NCBI RefSeq assembly: GCF_000327385.1
Contig: NW_008708400.1
Coordinates: forward strand, 5,592,280 to 5,656,279
Source: Lottia gigantea
Lineage: Eukaryota; Mollusca; Gastropoda; Lottiidae
DNA length: 64,000 nt
Direction: 5' to 3'
A program made the translations under genes and the position numbers. This document shows positions 61,945 to 64,000 of the stretch, in pieces. Position 1 is the stretch's first letter; every line of letters starts with the position of its first letter. The notes below the pieces were generated by a model. That model was not told where the DNA came from. It saw only the letters and a list, made by a program, of their open reading frames with translations, and did no database searches.

Positions 61945-63720
61945 TTTCATATTCATAAGGTACATTTGTTTTAGGTTCGTTACCCCAAAAAAGTTCATAT
62001 TCATAAGGTACAGTTAATATAGGTCCGCTACCACAAAAAAATTGATGTAGTTTTGGTACAATTGTTATATGTCCACTACCTTCAATAAATTTATGTGGTT
62101 TAGGTATAGTTGTTATATGTCCACTACCTTCAATAAATTGATGTGGTTTAGGTATAGTTGTTATATGTCCACTACCTTCAATAAATTGATGTGGTTTAGG
62201 TATAGTTGTTATATGTCCACTGCCTTCAATAAATTGATGTGGAGGAGGTACAGTTGTTATAGGTTCACTACCCCCAATAAATTGATGTGGTGTAGGTACA
62301 GTTGTTTTAGGTCCACTACCTTCAATAAATTGATGTGGTTTAGGTATAATTGTTATATGTCCACTACCTTCAATAAATTGATGTGGTTTAGGTATAGTTG
62401 TTATATGTCCACTGCCTTCAATAAATTGATGTGGAGGAGGTACAGTTGTTATAGGTTCACTACCCCCAATAAATTGATGTAGTTTTGGTACAATTGTTAT
62501 ATGTCCACTACCTTCAATAAATTGATGTGGTGTAGGTACAGTTTTTATAGTTCCACTATCCCCAAAAATTGATGAGGTGTAGGTACAGTTGTTGTAGGTC
62601 CACTATCCCCAATAAATTAATGTGGTGTAGGTACAGTTGTTATATGTCCACTACCTTCAATAAATTGATGTGGTGTAGGTACAGTTGTTATAGGTCCACT
62701 ATCCCCAATAAATTGATGTGGTGTAGGTTTAGTTGTTATAGGTCCACTATCCCCAATAAATTGATGTGGTGTAGGTTTAGTTGTTATAGGTCCACTATCC
62801 CCAATAAATTGATGTGGTGTAGGTTTAGTTGTTATAGGTCCACTATCCCCAATAAATTGATGTGGTGTAGGTTTAGTTGTTATAGGTCCACTACCCCCAA
62901 TAAATTGATGTGGTGTAGGTTTAGTTGTTATAGGTCCACTATCCCCAATAAATTGATGTGGTGTAGGTTTAGTTGTTATAGGTCCACTATCCCCAATAAA
63001 TTGATGTGGTGTAGGTTTAGTTGTTATAGGTCCACTATCCCCAATAAATTGATGTGGTGTAGGTTTAGTTGTTATAGGTCCACTATCCCCTAATAAATTG
63101 ATGTGGTTTAGATACAGTTGTTTTAGCGTCACTACCCCCACTCGATTGATGTGGTGTAGGTACAGTTGTTGTAGGTTCTCTACTCCCAATAAATAGATGT
63201 GGTGTAGGTACAGTTGGTGTGGGTTCTCTACCCCCAATAAATAGAGGTGGTGTAGGTACAGTTGTTGTAGGTTCTCTACCCCCAATAAATAGATGTGGTG
63301 TAGGTACAGTTGTTGTGGGTTCTCTACCCCCAATAAATAGAGGTGGTGTAGGTAAGGTTGTTGTAGGTTCTATACTCCCAATAAATAGATGTGGTGTAGG
63401 TACAGTTGCTGTAGGTTCTCTACCCCCAATAAATAGAGGTGGTGTAGGTACAGTTGTTGTAGGTTCTCTACCTCCAATAAATTGATGTGGTGTAGGTACA
63501 GTTGTTGTAGGTTCAATACCCCCAATAAATTGATGTGGTGTACGTTTAAATCCAACACCCCCAATAAATTGATGTTGTTTAGGTACAGTTGTTTTAGGGC
63601 CACTATCTCCACTCGATTGATTTTGTGGTCTATTCACACGTGATATAGGGCCACTATCTCCACTCGATTGATTTTGTGGTTTAGGTACAATTGATATAGG
63701 GCCACTATCTCCACTCGATT
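61945..63720. repeat. 48-bp tandem repeat array, about 36 copies
   Basis: The + strand unit is AATTGATGTGGTGTAGG plus TACAGTTGTTATAGG plus TCCACTATCCCCAATA. The block about 62700-63090 consists of nearly identical units (recent homogenisation). The blocks about 61945-62690 and 63110-63720 are more diverged. Near 63600-63720 the unit changes to the CTCGATTGATTTTGTGG type. On the minus strand it is coding at its right end (see the CDS at 63083-64000). Confidence 0.92.
62617..63085 (-). pseudogene. Continuation of the repeat protein in a shifted frame
   Basis: About nine near-identical units reading GDSGPITTKPTPHQFI follow directly downstream (minus sense) of the closed frame. They lie one frame away because of the extra base near 63090. 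This may be a true polymorphic frame change, an assembly error in a homogenised array, untranslated 3' sequence, or decay. It cannot be decided here. Confidence 0.4.
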
Positions 63721-64000
63721 GATTTTGTGGTTCAGTAACAGTTGTTGATCCTAAAATATCACCCCACTCTTTCCATTCTACATACGTCACTGGAGGAATT
63801 GCAGTCTTCATATTTTCACAGAGTTTTTGTAAATCTTGGATTGAGTTAATATCTGTTGCAGAAGTACATGATGTATTTAAATCTATCTTGAATTTTTTTA
63901 TCTTGGTCATAATTTCTAATAATTTTGATTGAGTTTTTGCCAAGTTTTCAATTTTATTTTCAATGAATTGTTCAGATTTTGAAAGTTCTTCTAGAACCAC
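63083..64000 (-). CDS. Coiled-coil plus Pro/Thr-rich 16-residue repeat protein (partial, 5' end outside window)
   Basis: The frame is open from the window edge, so no start codon is in view. The first 90 or so residues are unique sequence: a charged coiled coil (LEELSKSEQFIENKIENLAK, then LLEIMTKIKKFKI), a Cys/Asp linker and EWKEWGDILG. Then come three copies of PQNQSSGDSGPIS, then about eleven copies of a 16-residue unit, consensus PTPHQFIGGREPTTTV, with PPLF and PHLF variants. The unique protein-like start argues that this array is really translated. The frame closes at TAG 63083-63085 because one unit carries an extra base. The same repeat (GDSGPITTKPTPHQFI) continues in another minus frame to about 62617. 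The family is not recognised; a structural or mucin-like role is only a guess. Confidence 0.6.
   Translation of the reverse strand: MVLEELSKSEQFIENKIENLAKTQSKLLEIMTKIKKFKIDLNTSCTSATDINSIQDLQKLCENMKTAIPPVTYVEWKEWGDILGSTTVTEPQNQSSGDSGPISIVPKPQNQSSGDSGPISRVNRPQNQSSGDSGPKTTVPKQHQFIGGVGFKRTPHQFIGGIEPTTTVPTPHQFIGGREPTTTVPTPPLFIGGREPTATVPTPHLFIGSIEPTTTLPTPPLFIGGREPTTTVPTPHLFIGGREPTTTVPTPPLFIGGREPTPTVPTPHLFIGSREPTTTVPTPHQSSGGSDAKTTVSKPHQFIRG

Noticed and set aside
62069-63093. Plus-strand frames rich in CYRSTIPNKLMWCR
   Set aside because: Antisense shadow of the 48-bp array; the minus strand has the unique coding lead-in.

Overview
The window looks like AT-rich, intron-rich nuclear DNA from an invertebrate animal. 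A mollusc, perhaps a gastropod, is my best guess. The grounds are two spliced genes with animal-type intron/exon structure, a tRNA-derived SINE with a body of the kind seen in molluscs, many palindromic MITE-like elements, and very dense minisatellites. The species cannot be fixed from sequence alone. One 50-N assembly gap lies at 1431-1480.

Layout. 1-10.75 kb: the 3' part of a nucleoredoxin gene (NXN) on the + strand. Six coding exons give 316 residues with the W-CPPC active site; the N-terminal exon or exons lie outside the window or in the gap. Its large first visible intron holds a 38-39 bp minisatellite, a palindromic MITE and degenerate repeats. 11.7-16.6 kb: a second + strand gene, which I recognise as SPATA22, the meiotic partner of MEIOB. 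It has nine supported coding exons, with a conserved N-terminal FNQ(R/K)KR motif and a conserved C-terminal domain. 16.6-55.4 kb: about 39 kb with no convincing gene. It holds MITE-like inverted repeats, one SINE, six tandem arrays, a pyrimidine-rich tract and a near-perfect 87-nt hairpin. 55.4-58.2 kb: an intronless 368-codon ORF on the + strand with an N-terminal PLDLS (CtBP-binding) motif and basic NLS-like patches. Its upstream flank is a degenerate repeat of nuclear-receptor half-sites that includes a perfect DR1. 58.2-61.9 kb: palindromic elements and a 1-kb minisatellite. 61.9-64 kb: the 3' part of a minus-strand gene that runs off the right edge. It encodes a coiled coil followed by a 16-residue (48-bp) Pro/Thr-rich repeat, with an apparent frame break inside the array.

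The genes do not form one pathway: NXN is a redox regulator, SPATA22 acts in meiotic recombination, and the PLDLS protein looks like a nuclear corepressor-type adaptor. Tandem arrays cover roughly a tenth of the window. Two palindromic 8-mers, TGACGTCA and TAGGCCTA, are far more frequent than base composition predicts. I see no rRNA gene, confident tRNA gene or CRISPR array, and no retrovirus-like or Polinton-like element.
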